Source: Capnocytophaga canimorsus (GTDB lineage: Bacteria > Bacteroidota > Bacteroidia > Flavobacteriales > Flavobacteriaceae). From it: a stretch of DNA of 64,000 nt. Below are positions 7,832 through 16,807 of the stretch, in pieces (position 1 is the first letter of the stretch; the number at the start of each line of letters is the position of its first letter). The translations under genes were made by a program, and so were the position numbers. The notes under the pieces were generated by a model. The model had not been told where the DNA came from. It did no database searches and was given only the letters and a program-made list of their open reading frames with translations. Where the stretch lies: positions 1,621,001-1,685,000 of the forward strand of contig NZ_CP022382.1 in the NCBI RefSeq assembly GCF_002302565.1. The letters run 5' to 3'.

Positions 7832-8813
7832 ATATTTTTTGCTTTATTATTTAAAGAGCGTACAATGTACAATAAATAAGTTAAAAACAAATTTTTGTAC
7901 ACATATATTTTTAAAAAAACGTTTTTAAAATTTTTCCACAATTGAATTTATAATAAAAATAGAATTTAAAAATTTAAAAATAAAATGATGATTATTATAG
8001 GCTGTTAATTGTATAGAAAAAATGAAATTAAAAAATTTGGAAATATTGTTATTCACAATTTATCAACAGTTTTAAACATTCTTTATAGCTTTAATATATT
8101 AGAAATCAGTTATTATATAAATGTTATTAGTAATGTTAATAAATGATTTTTCTTTCTATTTGAAGATAACTTTCAAAAATAGGATTGTTAATAACTGTTC
8201 AAAAAATCAGTGATATTTTTATAAAAATAAATTTGTTTTGTAAGTAGTAAGCCTTGTATGTACAAATTTTTTACAGTGACAAATAATCTATCGAAATTTT
8301 ACATCGTAAATTATTAACTTTTCCAGAAAAAAAATAAACATTTTAATATCAGAATCTTATAAAAAATAGCTAACAATATTGTTGATAACTCTAAGCAGTG
8401 ACTAATAAGTTAGTACATGTATCTTTATTGAATACTTAGATAGATAAAAAATTTATATTCAATCATAAATTCATAAAATAAAGTTTGTAAAATTATCTAA
8501 TTATAGTTGCATTCTGCTTTCGAAAAATGAATATAAAAATATAGAATTGTTCATTTTTTCAGCCCATTTATTAATGAATACAAAATTTAACACATGAAAT
8601 AATATTTCAATGAATTTATTTATTATTTTTTAAAAAATAATTTTTATGTATAAATTTATTATTATTATTCAATTTTTTAACTCAATTGTTTTTTAAATAT
8701 AATGAATAACTGAAATGTTTTTTTGATAAAAAGTTTATTTAAAACAGAAGGTATTTGTTTTTTCAAAAAAAATGATAAATATTTGCCTCGAGACTAATTC
8801 AAAAAGAATAACT
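7832..8813. other. Large AT-rich divergent intergenic region, candidate replication origin (oriC)
   Basis: About 980 bp with no convincing gene, very AT-rich, between divergent rnr and SusC genes. It contains DnaA-box-like words: TTATTCACA (8049-8057), TTATCAACA (8060-8068; also 8380-8388 on the minus strand), and two weaker TTATTAACA words on the minus strand (8134-8142, 8186-8194). With three parS sites 5.5 kb away and mostly rightward genes beyond, it is a plausible oriC. However, TTATCAACA also occurs elsewhere in this AT-rich window (for example 31119-31127), so the assignment is tentative. It also holds the promoters of both flanking genes, not resolved here. Confidence 0.3.
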
Positions 8814-11800
8814 ATGAGATTAAAATTAACTTGGATGGTAATGTTGTTCTTTACAGCATTGCAACTGTCCTTTGCACAAGAAAAAACGGTGAAAGGTACA
8901 GTAAAGGATGCCTCTGGTGTAGAATTACCAGGAGTAGCTGTTCAAATTAAAGGAGAGCAGCGAGGCACAGAAACAGATTTTGACGGGAATTACTCACTAC
9001 AAGTAGCTCCAGGAAAAATTCTGGTTTTCTCTTATTTAGGAATGAAAAATGTAGAGAAAACCGTAGGGAATTCCAATACCATAAACGTGGTAATGGAGGA
9101 GGATACTCATCAATTGGGAGAAGTTGTGGTTACTGGAGCTATGGGGATATCTCGTAGTGAAAAATCTTTGGGTTACGCGGTTTCCAAAATTGGTGGAGAA
9201 GATATTGTAAAAACCAAAGATCCTAACTTGGTTAATAGTTTAGCTGGAAAGGCTGCGGGTATCAATATTACTCAACAATCAGGAAGTGTAGGAGGTTCTT
9301 CTAAAATCGTAATACGTGGGGCATCTTCATTAAGTGGAGATAACCAACCTTTGTTTGTAGTTGATGGTATGCCTATTAACAATACTTATTTGTCTAATGG
9401 TATTCAAGGGGCTGTTGATTATGGAAATGCTGCTGCCGATATTAACTCTTTAGATGTGGAATCAATGGATATACTTAAAGGTGCTGCTGCAACCGCTTTG
9501 TATGGAGCTCGTGCCAAAAATGGTGCTATCATTATTACAACTAAAAGAGGAAAACAAGGAAAAATGAATTTGGTGTACAACACAAGTATCCGTATGGATA
9601 GAGTTGCTAAACTACCAGATTACCAAAATGAATATTCACAAGGTCTTGACGGAAGATATTCAGTGACTAGCTTTAATGGTTGGGGAGAAAAAATAAATGG
9701 TCAAACTGTGAAAAACTTTTTAGGTCAAGATGTAACTTTACAAGCATATCCTGATAATGTGAAAAACTTTTTTAATACAGGAACTACCCAAATACATAGT
9801 TTTGATTTAAATGGAGGTGATGAAAAAAGTGATTATCGATTTGGATATACTTTAACCTTACAAAATGGTGTTATGCCATTCAGTTCTTACAAGAAAAACG
9901 ATTTAACCTTCAATGTAGGGCGCAAATTAAATCAGTGGTTAGATAGCCGTATCACAGGTACTTATACACGTGGTTTAAGAAATGGTCTTTCTGCACAAGG
10001 CTCTAATGATCCGAATGTTATTATTGGAAGCATTTTGGGTATGCCAAGAACTACAGATATTGATTTTCTAAGAAAAAATGTATACAATGAACAAGGAAAA
10101 CCTAATTCTTGGGATGGTGCTGGAAAAACAAATATTCCTTATTATGTGCTAGAAAACAATAAAATAGGAAGTGACAATGAAAGATTTTTAGGATCCGTTT
10201 CTTTTCAAGCAAAACCATTGAGTTGGCTTACAATTAAAAACCAATCAGGAATTGATACAAGTATTGAAGAACGAAATACTTTATGGTCAGTAGGAACTAT
10301 TGGTGAGATAAAAGGTAAATTTTCTGATCAGGTTTATAGAACCCGTATATTGAATAATGACTTGATTGCTATGGGAAATTTCAAGTTAGGAAATAAATTT
10401 GGTTTAAATACTATCCTGGGATATAATGTGTTCCAAAGAGAATATTCTCGAAAAGGAAATACAGCTTCTGAATTGATTGTTCCTGATTTGTTGACGTATG
10501 CCAATGCGAAAGCAAATGTTCCTACAAATTATTACTCTATAAAAAGAATTCATGGGGTATATGGTGAGATTAGTGCAGATTATGACGATACATTTTTCTT
10601 GACTTTAACAGGGCGTAATGACTGGTCAAGTACTTTACCAGTAGAGCATAATAGTTATTTTTATCCGTCAGTGAGTTTTAGTTATGTATTTACTAAAAAC
10701 CTGCATTTAAATTGGTTGAATTTTGGTAAAGTTCGTCTGAATTGGGCAAACGTTGGTAGTGATGAAGATCCTTATTTGCTAGAGTATGAGTATGCAGCTC
10801 AATCTACTTGGTTCTCTCAATATGGAGCAGGAGGGGAATTTCCTCATAAAGGAGTTAGTGCATTTTCAATTCCAAGAACACTACCTAACAAAAATCTTAA
10901 ACCTCAAAATCAAGTAAGTTACGAAGCAGGTTTAGACTTGAGATTATTTAATAACCGAGTAAATATTGATGCCACAGTATATCGTATTGATACTGATGAT
11001 CAAATCATATCTATTGATGTACCTCTATCTACTGGGTTCTTTGCTAAAAAAATTAACGCAGGGAAAGTTCGTAACGAAGGATTTGAGATTCAATTGGGAA
11101 TAATTCCTATAAAAACACAAGATTTTGAATGGAATACGACTTTCAATTTCAGCCAAAACAAAAATACGATAATTGAATTGGATGGTAATCTTAAAGAGTA
11201 TAGTGTAACGAGTGGTTGGTCTGGTTTACAAATCAAAGCTGCACCAGGAGAACCTTTAAGTATTTTTGGAACTGCTTGGAAACGTAATGATAATGGAGAA
11301 ATTATTATAAATGAAAAAACAGGTTTAAGAGAAGTGGAAACAGGAAAGAATTTAGGTAATATAGATCCTGATTTCCGTTTGGGTATTAATAATTCATTCC
11401 GTATCAAAGATTTCACTTTATCTGCTGTAATTGATTGGAAACAAGGAGGTAAAATGTTTTCAGGAACAGCCGCTTCACTCCGATCAACTGGTTTGGTTCA
11501 AGAAACATTAGCACATAGAGGAGAAACATTTGTCGATACAGGAGTAAATCCAGTTGCTGGCGGTGGATACAAACCTAATGCAACCCCTGTGAAAAATATG
11601 CAAACTTACTGGGGGCATATCAGCAGTACAAGTAATACAGAAGGAAATGTTTATGATGCTTCGTATATGAAACTAAGAGAGGTGAGTTTAGTATGGAACA
11701 TGCCTAAAAAATACCTTCCCGAGAATTCCTTTATTAAAGGAGTTATGGTTGGAATAGAAGGACGTAACTTATGGAATATTATAGATAATGTACCTCACGT

Positions 11801-11909
11801 AGACCCAGAGTTAAACTTCTTCGGACCTGGTACAACAGGAGGTGGAGTAGAGTTTAACAGCATTCCTTTGACAAGAACTTTTGGAGTAAGTTGTAAAGTT
11901 AATTTTTAA
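8814..11909 (+). CDS. SusC/RagA-family TonB-linked outer-membrane transporter
   Basis: A 1,031-residue outer-membrane import channel. The start is placed at 8814 because it begins directly with a signal peptide (MRLKLTWMVMLFFTALQLS, cleavage after AQ); an in-frame ATG at 8772 would add 14 residues in front. A carboxypeptidase-regulatory-like domain (about 25-97) precedes the TonB-box-like LGEVVVTG, then the plug domain ending in ALYGARAKNGAIIITTKRG (about 220-245) and a long beta-barrel. Paired with a SusD-like lipoprotein 12 bp downstream, it should import an oligosaccharide or peptide driven by TonB. No degrading enzyme lies beside the pair, so the substrate is unknown. Confidence 0.93.
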   Translation: MRLKLTWMVMLFFTALQLSFAQEKTVKGTVKDASGVELPGVAVQIKGEQRGTETDFDGNYSLQVAPGKILVFSYLGMKNVEKTVGNSNTINVVMEEDTHQLGEVVVTGAMGISRSEKSLGYAVSKIGGEDIVKTKDPNLVNSLAGKAAGINITQQSGSVGGSSKIVIRGASSLSGDNQPLFVVDGMPINNTYLSNGIQGAVDYGNAAADINSLDVESMDILKGAAATALYGARAKNGAIIITTKRGKQGKMNLVYNTSIRMDRVAKLPDYQNEYSQGLDGRYSVTSFNGWGEKINGQTVKNFLGQDVTLQAYPDNVKNFFNTGTTQIHSFDLNGGDEKSDYRFGYTLTLQNGVMPFSSYKKNDLTFNVGRKLNQWLDSRITGTYTRGLRNGLSAQGSNDPNVIIGSILGMPRTTDIDFLRKNVYNEQGKPNSWDGAGKTNIPYYVLENNKIGSDNERFLGSVSFQAKPLSWLTIKNQSGIDTSIEERNTLWSVGTIGEIKGKFSDQVYRTRILNNDLIAMGNFKLGNKFGLNTILGYNVFQREYSRKGNTASELIVPDLLTYANAKANVPTNYYSIKRIHGVYGEISADYDDTFFLTLTGRNDWSSTLPVEHNSYFYPSVSFSYVFTKNLHLNWLNFGKVRLNWANVGSDEDPYLLEYEYAAQSTWFSQYGAGGEFPHKGVSAFSIPRTLPNKNLKPQNQVSYEAGLDLRLFNNRVNIDATVYRIDTDDQIISIDVPLSTGFFAKKINAGKVRNEGFEIQLGIIPIKTQDFEWNTTFNFSQNKNTIIELDGNLKEYSVTSGWSGLQIKAAPGEPLSIFGTAWKRNDNGEIIINEKTGLREVETGKNLGNIDPDFRLGINNSFRIKDFTLSAVIDWKQGGKMFSGTAASLRSTGLVQETLAHRGETFVDTGVNPVAGGGYKPNATPVKNMQTYWGHISSTSNTEGNVYDASYMKLREVSLVWNMPKKYLPENSFIKGVMVGIEGRNLWNIIDNVPHVDPELNFFGPGTTGGGVEFNSIPLTRTFGVSCKVNF

Positions 11910-11921
11910 ATTGAATACGAA

Positions 11922-13373
11922 ATGAGACTAAAAAAATATATAATAGGTGGATTTTTAGGGGCATTCCTATTAGGAGGATGTTCTTCTGATTGGTTAGATG
12001 TTAATAAAAATCCAAATGCTGCAACAGAAGTAGAACCTCGCTACCTTTTTGGATATGCAATTACTTCTTGGAGCGGAAATAGAACTGGAGGAGATAGTGG
12101 ATTACCACTTTCCATTGGTGCACAATTGTACTCTGTTGATGACGAGTGGGGACATGATGCTGATAGATACGATATTTCTCCATACTCTTTAGGAAATACT
12201 TGGAAGATGTATTATGCAACGTCAGGAGCAAACCTTGTTGACGCTATAAAACTTGCCAAAAATAAAGGGAGTAATAATACTGTGGCACAAGCTAAAATTG
12301 TACTCGCCCACCTAATGTATGAGGCAACAGTTATTTATGGAGATATCCCTTATTCAGAGGCTTGGACAGAAGAAAATTCTCCAAAGTTTGATTCACAACA
12401 AGAGGTGCTTAATCAATTGATTGATTTATTAACTGAAGCTACTAATTTAGTGGACGCAACTAGTGAAAAAATCACTACTGAGGATTTATTCTTCTCTGGG
12501 GATATGAACAAATGGAAGCAATATGCGAATAGCTTAAAACTGAAAATTGCTTTTTTAATGGTAGATAAAGACCCTTCAAAAGCAGCATTAATCGGAAGTT
12601 TGGTTGCCGACCCAATACAATTAGCTACAGAACCTTCCTCTAATGTAGCGTTCCCATATTATAATACTTCGGGACACAAAAATCCGAAATATAGACTTTT
12701 GGAAAAATATAACGGAGGAAAAAATACTTGGTTTTACGGAAGTGATGTAGTTATTGATGGGCTTATGAAACCTTATAACGACCCTCGTTTGGAGAAATAC
12801 TTTGTTATTGGAGAAGAAGGTAACGGAGAATTTTGGGGAGCTCCAGTTGGTACACTAACAGCGCCTAACAAGAAATATGCTTTTGTAAGTGAAAAGACAA
12901 TTCTTAGTCCAGAACGATCCGATTTGGTATTAAGTAGCCAAGAAATTAACTTATTGATAGCCGAAGCGTATGCTAGAGGTTTAGGTGTAGCACAAGACAA
13001 TGCACAAGCTCAGAATTATTTTGAGAAAGGATTGCGTCAATCTTTAAAATATTATCAAGTAGATGACGCAAAAATTAAAACTTTTGTGGAACAACCAGAA
13101 TTGAACTTAACAACTTCTTCCAATGTATTAAAGGTTTTAAGAGAACAACAATATGTTGATTTATTTGAGAGATCTTTAGAGGCTTGGGTACAACAAAGAA
13201 GAAGTGGAACAAAGGGTCAAGAAATCCCTAACCTTCAAACACCAGCTGATGCTCCAGTACCTAATGGTGAGATTATGAGACGTTGGGAATATCCTAAAGA
13301 TGAATTGAATGGAAATCAAAAAGCTCCTAAAACATCTCCCAAATTATGGGATAGTCAGTGGTTTGATTTATAA
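11922..13373 (+). CDS. SusD/RagB-family nutrient-binding lipoprotein
   Basis: A 483-residue surface lipoprotein with signal peptide and lipobox (LLGGC, Cys20), followed by the family opening SDWLDVNKNPN. The C-terminal half contains SSQEINLLIAEAYARG and LREQQYVDLFERSLEAW, typical of SusD-like helical TPR scaffolds. It caps the SusC barrel and binds the substrate before transport. It follows SusC by 12 bp and ends the operon; a GC-rich terminator lies 54 bp after the stop. Resembles the SusD-like_2 subgroup more than classical SusD, so the ligand could be peptide or glycan. Confidence 0.92.
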   Translation: MRLKKYIIGGFLGAFLLGGCSSDWLDVNKNPNAATEVEPRYLFGYAITSWSGNRTGGDSGLPLSIGAQLYSVDDEWGHDADRYDISPYSLGNTWKMYYATSGANLVDAIKLAKNKGSNNTVAQAKIVLAHLMYEATVIYGDIPYSEAWTEENSPKFDSQQEVLNQLIDLLTEATNLVDATSEKITTEDLFFSGDMNKWKQYANSLKLKIAFLMVDKDPSKAALIGSLVADPIQLATEPSSNVAFPYYNTSGHKNPKYRLLEKYNGGKNTWFYGSDVVIDGLMKPYNDPRLEKYFVIGEEGNGEFWGAPVGTLTAPNKKYAFVSEKTILSPERSDLVLSSQEINLLIAEAYARGLGVAQDNAQAQNYFEKGLRQSLKYYQVDDAKIKTFVEQPELNLTTSSNVLKVLREQQYVDLFERSLEAWVQQRRSGTKGQEIPNLQTPADAPVPNGEIMRRWEYPKDELNGNQKAPKTSPKLWDSQWFDL

Positions 13374-13426
13374 AAAAACTAATAAAGAATACTAGGTATT
13401 GATGTTTAGGTTTTTATAAAAATTAG

Positions 13427-13462
13427 ACGAAGCTGTCCGAAAAGGATAGCTTCGTTGTTTTT
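13427..13462 (+). terminator. Rho-independent terminator of the first SusC/SusD pair
   Basis: Stem ACGAAGCTGTCC / GGATAGCTTCGT with a 5-nt loop, followed by TGTTTTTAT. Confidence 0.8.
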
Positions 13463-13651
13463 ATAAACCTATGAATGTAAATTTGTTGAACCTGTTATAC
13501 TCTTGAGGTCTTACAATATGGTATTATTTCGGCAAGGAGTTTATAAACAGCTTGAATTACTTTAATTAGTTTAAGCACTTAATTTTTTGTTAAAATTGAA
13601 TTATTTTGTACCATTGATTCCATTCTTGATTATTCGTATTTGAAAAAACAT

Positions 13652-13659
13652 TACCTTTG
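13652..13659 (+). promoter_or_regulatory. Promoter -7 element TACCTTTG
   Basis: TAnnTTTG motif that lies inside the longest possible reading frame of the symporter (13640) but 29 bp upstream of the ATG at 13688. It therefore favours the later start. Confidence 0.6.
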
Positions 13660-13687
13660 TTCTATCTCAACTTTAAAACAACACAAA

Positions 13688-14866
13688 ATGCTCCAAAAAA
13701 TTTTTTCGAATCTGCTATTCAAAGTAATTATTGCTATTTTGTTGGGGATATTGTTTGGGCAGTTTTTCCCCGAGTGGTTCAATCGTATTTTTGCTACGTT
13801 TAATGGGCTTTTTAGTCAGTTTCTTTCCTTTTCCATACCATTAATCATTATGGGGCTGATTATGCCCGCCATTGCCGATTTGGGTAAAAATGCTGGTAAA
13901 TTGTTGCTCATCACAATTGGTATTACCTATACTTCTACTTTTTTTTCTGGATTTGCAACGTATTGGGTTAGCGATGCTATTTTTCCAGATTTAATACAGC
14001 ATACAGAGGGCATAACCGAAAATAATACCACTTACCCTGAATTACTTCCGTTTTTTACGGTTCCTATTCCGCCAGTTATTGATGTAATGGCTGCCTTAGT
14101 TTTGGCATTTATGATAGGTTTGGGACTTTCCTTTAAAAAAGAGGCTATTTTGGTACAAGTAGTTAAGGATTTTCAAGAGATTATTATTAAGGTAATTGAA
14201 AGGGTAATTGTTCCGCTTTTGCCTATTTTTATTTTAGGAATATTTTCGCAGATGACTTTTAATGGTAAGGTATATACCATCTTATCCGTATTTCTGAAAA
14301 TTGTCGGAATTATTTTTCTGATGCATATCGTTTTACTGCTTATTCAGTATTTGGTAGCAGCGGCTATAGCAAAGAGAAATCCGTTTAAGGCATTGCTCAC
14401 GATGATGCCTGCTTATTTCACGGCTTTAGGAACACAATCATCGGCAGCGACTATTCCCGTTACGCTCAAACAAGTACAAGCTAACGGAGTTTCTCCTGAT
14501 ATTGCAGGTTTTGTGGTACCGCTTTGTGCTACCATTCATTTGGCAGGAAGCATTATGAAGATAGTAGCTTGTGCCATTGCCCTAATGATTATTCAACAAA
14601 TTCCTTATGATTTTGAACTTATTGTAGGGTTTATACTGATGTTGGGTATTGTTATGGTGGCGGCTCCAGGGGTTCCAGGAGGTGCGATAATGGCTGCCGT
14701 TGGGGTTTTACAAACCATTTTAGGATTCGACCAACAGCAGGTCGCTTTGATGATTACCCTTTATATTGCTATGGATAGCTTCGGAACGGCTTGTAACGTT
14801 ACGGGTGATGGTGCCATTGCTTTGATAATTGATAAAATTTACAAAAAAAGGACAATGCATAATTAG
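13688..14866 (+). CDS. Dicarboxylate/amino acid:cation symporter (DAACS family)
   Basis: A 392-residue inner-membrane transporter with multiple hydrophobic helices. Conserved segments include SIPLIIMGLIMPAIADLGK, the substrate-site region TALGTQSSAATIPVT, and the final MDSFGTACNVTGDGAIALI, all typical of glutamate/dicarboxylate:Na+/H+ symporters. The start at 13688 is chosen because the TACCTTTG promoter falls inside the longer frame. The Ser/Thr-rich re-entrant loop and Asp/Asn residues of the last helix are intact, so it should be functional. Probably co-transcribed with the serine hydrolase 8 bp downstream and the exonuclease after it. Confidence 0.88.
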   Translation: MLQKIFSNLLFKVIIAILLGILFGQFFPEWFNRIFATFNGLFSQFLSFSIPLIIMGLIMPAIADLGKNAGKLLLITIGITYTSTFFSGFATYWVSDAIFPDLIQHTEGITENNTTYPELLPFFTVPIPPVIDVMAALVLAFMIGLGLSFKKEAILVQVVKDFQEIIIKVIERVIVPLLPIFILGIFSQMTFNGKVYTILSVFLKIVGIIFLMHIVLLLIQYLVAAAIAKRNPFKALLTMMPAYFTALGTQSSAATIPVTLKQVQANGVSPDIAGFVVPLCATIHLAGSIMKIVACAIALMIIQQIPYDFELIVGFILMLGIVMVAAPGVPGGAIMAAVGVLQTILGFDQQQVALMITLYIAMDSFGTACNVTGDGAIALIIDKIYKKRTMHN

Positions 14867-14874
14867 ATTTTCGT

Positions 14875-16023
14875 ATGATGAAACAGATAAAAAAATTTGT
14901 CATAGGTGCTTTGTTACTATTGCTTTTTGTTGTAGGAGGAATGTATGCTATGGGGTATGGCTATATTTTCAAAGCGATGCGTATCATTTACGGTTCAGGG
15001 CATAAAACGGCATTTTTATCAGATTATCAGCGCTTTGATAATCGAGTTATCCGAAAAGGAAGCTATACTGAACCTTGGGCTTTACATACGCAATACAATC
15101 AAGCCCCAATACCTAAATCTTTAGAAGTACTGCACCAAAAGTACAAAACGGTAGCTTTTTTAGTTATTAAAAATGATAGTATTTGGCACGAACAATATTT
15201 TGAAGGATATACCCAAAAATCGTTGAGTAATTCTTTTTCAATGGCGAAAACTTATGTTTCGGCATTGTTGGGTAAAGCCATTACTGATGGGTACATCAAA
15301 GATTTACAACAACCCGTTGGTGATTTTTTCCCCGAATTTTCAAAAGGATTAGCTGCCAAACTTACCGTTGGCGATTTGGCTTCTATGGCTTCTGGTTTGG
15401 ACTGGAATGAGGATTATTACAATCCTTTTTCCATTACCACCAAGGCTTATTTTGACGCGCCTTTGCAAGAGATAATATTAAATCTTAAAGTGACTGACCC
15501 CCCAGGGAAAAAATACGAGTATAAAAGCGGTAATACCCAGCTTTTAGCAATGGTTATTGAGAAAGCTACTGGCAAAACTTTATCCGAATATTTGTCTCAA
15601 TCACTTTGGGAACCTTTGGGCTGTGAATATGATGCTCTTTGGCAGTTAGATGGCAAAGAAGGCACAGAAAAGGCATATTGTTGTATTGCTTCCAATGCGC
15701 GTGATTTTGCTCGATTGGGCAAACTTTACAAAGATTTCGGACAATGGCACGGCAAACAATTACTTGATTCGGCATATGTGGCAAAATCCATTCAACCCCG
15801 ATTTTCTGACAGTCCTCAGTATGGCTACGGAATGTGGCTACTCAACTACAAAAACAAATCTTTTTTTATGATGCGAGGGCATTTGGGTCAGTATGTGATT
15901 GTTGACCCTAAAAATAATGTAATTATTGTGCGTTTAGGGCATTTGGATGCAGATGATTCCCAAAACATCTTCGGAGCGGATATTTATGGATATATTGATG
16001 AAACCTACAAACTGATGAACTGA
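14875..16023 (+). CDS. Beta-lactamase-fold serine hydrolase (class C / esterase-like)
   Basis: A 382-residue protein with an N-terminal membrane anchor or signal (about residues 5-29). The catalytic SxxK motif is SMAK (Ser122-Lys125), with YKSGN as the probable Tyr-x-Asn region and a late MRGHLGQYV segment in the HxG-type position. This is the class C beta-lactamase/penicillin-binding-protein-like fold, whose members are often esterases or D-aminopeptidases rather than resistance enzymes. It probably acts in the periplasm on an unknown substrate. It starts 8 bp after the symporter and overlaps the exonuclease gene by one base, indicating an operon. Confidence 0.85.
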   Translation: MMKQIKKFVIGALLLLLFVVGGMYAMGYGYIFKAMRIIYGSGHKTAFLSDYQRFDNRVIRKGSYTEPWALHTQYNQAPIPKSLEVLHQKYKTVAFLVIKNDSIWHEQYFEGYTQKSLSNSFSMAKTYVSALLGKAITDGYIKDLQQPVGDFFPEFSKGLAAKLTVGDLASMASGLDWNEDYYNPFSITTKAYFDAPLQEIILNLKVTDPPGKKYEYKSGNTQLLAMVIEKATGKTLSEYLSQSLWEPLGCEYDALWQLDGKEGTEKAYCCIASNARDFARLGKLYKDFGQWHGKQLLDSAYVAKSIQPRFSDSPQYGYGMWLLNYKNKSFFMMRGHLGQYVIVDPKNNVIIVRLGHLDADDSQNIFGADIYGYIDETYKLMN

Positions 16024-16736
16024 TGCTTACAAAAATCAATTTGGAGGACATCTTGTTTTTGGATATCGAAACCGTACCAATAGCTGAAAATTTTTCTTCA
16101 CTTACTACTGAAAGTCAGTTACTTTGGGAAGATAAAACCGAATATATGCGTAAAGGTGAAATTTCGGCGGAAGATTTTTATCAAAAAGCAGGAATATGGG
16201 CAGAATTTGGAAAAATTATTTGCATTTCGGTAGGTTATTTTTCTTTCAGAAATCAGCAACGTACCCTTAGGGTAACCTCTTTTTTTGGGGAAGAAAAGCA
16301 GATTTTAGCAGATTTTACCGCACTTATTGAAAACCATTTTTCTTACCCAAACAAATTGCTTTGTGCACATAATGGTAAAGAATTTGATTTTCCATACATT
16401 GCCAGACGGCTCATTATCAATAATATGAAAATTCCTTACAAGTTACAAATGTTTGGCAAAAAACCTTGGGAAGTGCCACATCTTGACACATTAGAACTTT
16501 GGAAATTTGGTGATTTTAAGCACTTTACTTCGCTCAAATTATTGGCAAATGTTTTAGGAATTCCTTCTCCAAAAGATGACATTGACGGCAGCCAAGTTCG
16601 TGATGTGTTCTATCAAGAAAAAGATATCGATCGTATTATTACCTATTGTGAGAAGGACACTGTTACCGTAGCTCAAATTTTTTTGAGATTTCGAGGTGAG
16701 ACACTACTGAGTGAAGATGAAATATTATTTGTTTGA
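16023..16736 (+). CDS. Predicted 3'-5' exonuclease, DnaQ-like DEDDy superfamily
   Basis: A 237-residue nuclease. The first acidic motif is FLDIET (Asp14, Glu16). The second is in LCAHNGKEFDFPYIARRL, and the third is YCEKDTVTVAQIFLR with Tyr and Asp of the DEDDy type. It resembles PolB-like 3'-5' exonuclease domains common in Bacteroidota and probably trims nucleic acid in the cytoplasm. The ATG overlaps the upstream TGA by one base, so it is translationally coupled to the serine hydrolase gene. It converges on the ABC transporter gene with 71 bp between them and no clear terminator. Confidence 0.85.
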   Translation: MLTKINLEDILFLDIETVPIAENFSSLTTESQLLWEDKTEYMRKGEISAEDFYQKAGIWAEFGKIICISVGYFSFRNQQRTLRVTSFFGEEKQILADFTALIENHFSYPNKLLCAHNGKEFDFPYIARRLIINNMKIPYKLQMFGKKPWEVPHLDTLELWKFGDFKHFTSLKLLANVLGIPSPKDDIDGSQVRDVFYQEKDIDRIITYCEKDTVTVAQIFLRFRGETLLSEDEILFV

Positions 16737-16807
16737 TCAATTAAAAATTTCCAACATAAAAATATCAATATTTTGAGAGTTATCGACTTAAACGAGCAAA
16801 TACAAAA

